Both the position numbers and the translations under genes were made by a program. From NCBI GenBank assembly GCA_050259035.1, contig JBLMZW010000010.1:1-16099 (forward strand): DNA of 16,099 nt, read 5' to 3'. The notes beneath the pieces were generated by a model. The model had not been told where the DNA came from. It was given only the letters and a program-made list of their open reading frames with translations, and did no database searches. Within the stretch, counting starts at the first letter, position 1, and every line of letters starts with the position of its first letter. This stretch comes from JBLMZW01 sp050259035 (GTDB taxonomy: Bacteria; Bacillota; Syntrophomonadia; Syntrophomonadales; DTU052). This document shows, piece by piece, positions 15,622 to 16,099 of this stretch.

Positions 15622-16099
15622 ATGAGTGGCAAATTAAACGAACTGACTGCAACCGAAATCCTGCGGCTTTATCATTCCCGGGAAGTTAAGATCAGTGAAG
15701 TTGTGGGAAGCTGTCTGCAACAAATTGATATTCTGGAACCGTACATACATGCCTGGGTTTGTTTAAACCGGGAGGAAATTACCGAAAAGGCAGCCGAACT
15801 GGACCAAAAGCTATCAGCTAGTGAAAAAGTTGGTCGTCTGGCCGGTATTCCGGTCGGAGTAAAGGATATATATAATACTTCAGACATGCCCACCGCTATG
15901 GGAAGCCCAATCTGGGATGGGTTTACTCCGGGTAATGATGCCCGGGTGGTTTCCAAGCTCCGGCTCCAGGACGCTCTGATGTTAGGTAAAACCGTTACTG
16001 CCGAATTTGCCGTGCACTATAATGATACAACTGCTAATCCCCATAACATTGAGCACTCGCCCGGAACTTCTTCCAGCGGCTCTGCAGCGGCGGTGGCAG
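15622..16099 (+). CDS. Amidase-signature enzyme (GatA-like), 5' part only
   Basis: The open frame runs off the window after 159 complete codons. The ATG has GGAGG (15610-15614) 7 nt upstream and lies 22 nt after the amidotransferase. The visible part matches amidase-signature hydrolases: AGIPVGVKDIYNT with the catalytic Lys81, then SPGTSSSGSAAAVA, where Ser154 sits at the cis-serine position of the Ser-Ser-Lys triad (compare GatA Lys79/Ser154 in Staphylococcus). The usual GGSSGGS is altered to GTSSSGS. The nucleophile Ser, expected near residue 178, lies beyond the window. It could release ammonia for amidino-sugar formation, act on an amidated sugar, or be an unrelated GatA; co-transcription favours a glycan role (inference). 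Confidence 0.8.
   Translation, partial: MSGKLNELTATEILRLYHSREVKISEVVGSCLQQIDILEPYIHAWVCLNREEITEKAAELDQKLSASEKVGRLAGIPVGVKDIYNTSDMPTAMGSPIWDGFTPGNDARVVSKLRLQDALMLGKTVTAEFAVHYNDTTANPHNIEHSPGTSSSGSAAAVA

Noticed and set aside
1..16099. CRISPR arrays, tRNA genes, insertion sequences
   Set aside because: No regular short repeats with spacers, no tRNA cloverleaf, no transposase or terminal inverted repeats seen.

Overview
The window reads as part of the flagellar region of a motile, low-to-mid GC Gram-positive anaerobe (Firmicutes, Clostridia grade). This is inferred from purine-rich AAGGAGG ribosome binding sites, sigma-28 (sigma-D)-type promoters, flagellins of the Clostridia type, and leaders whose layout resembles the CsrA-controlled hag leader of Bacillus subtilis. 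No species can be named from the sequence alone. Every gene I can support is on the + strand.

Region 1 (1-531). A terminator for an unseen upstream gene is followed directly by a sigma-28-type promoter and about 460 nt without a convincing protein. That stretch holds many perfect complementary helices (about 88-419) and looks like a structured RNA. It is either the long 5' leader of the first flagellin or a separate noncoding RNA.

Region 2 (532-6597). Two very large flagellins (1009 and 820 residues) each end in an intrinsic terminator. They share D0/D1 ends and a D2-proximal block but differ in the middle module. The larger one carries an internal duplication of about 210 residues, which roughly accounts for the 189-residue length difference. 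The leader of the second flagellin (about 350 nt) is unusual. It carries two copies of a GGA-loop hairpin plus AAGGAGG module with identical 10-nt spacing, and an intrinsic terminator lies between them. Only the second copy has a start codon.

Region 3 (6618-16099, running off the window). A third sigma-28-type promoter of the same geometry precedes a tightly packed, mostly overlapping operon. Its order is: Maf/DUF115 flagellin glycosyltransferase, DUF2920-like alpha/beta-hydrolase-fold protein, SpsF-type cytidylyltransferase, Gfo/Idh/MocA oxidoreductase, GT-B/epimerase-like protein, DegT aminotransferase, GNAT acetyltransferase, PP-loop N-acetyl sugar amidotransferase, and the start of an amidase-signature enzyme.

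How the parts fit (inference). The operon would make a nucleotide-activated, amino-, N-acyl- and probably amidino-modified sugar, and Maf would attach it to Ser/Thr of the two flagellins. Flagellin synthesis and its glycosylation would both be switched on late in flagellar assembly by sigma-28, with flagellin translation further held by a CsrA-type mechanism. The enzymes for the early sugar backbone, such as a NeuB-like synthase, are not in the window.
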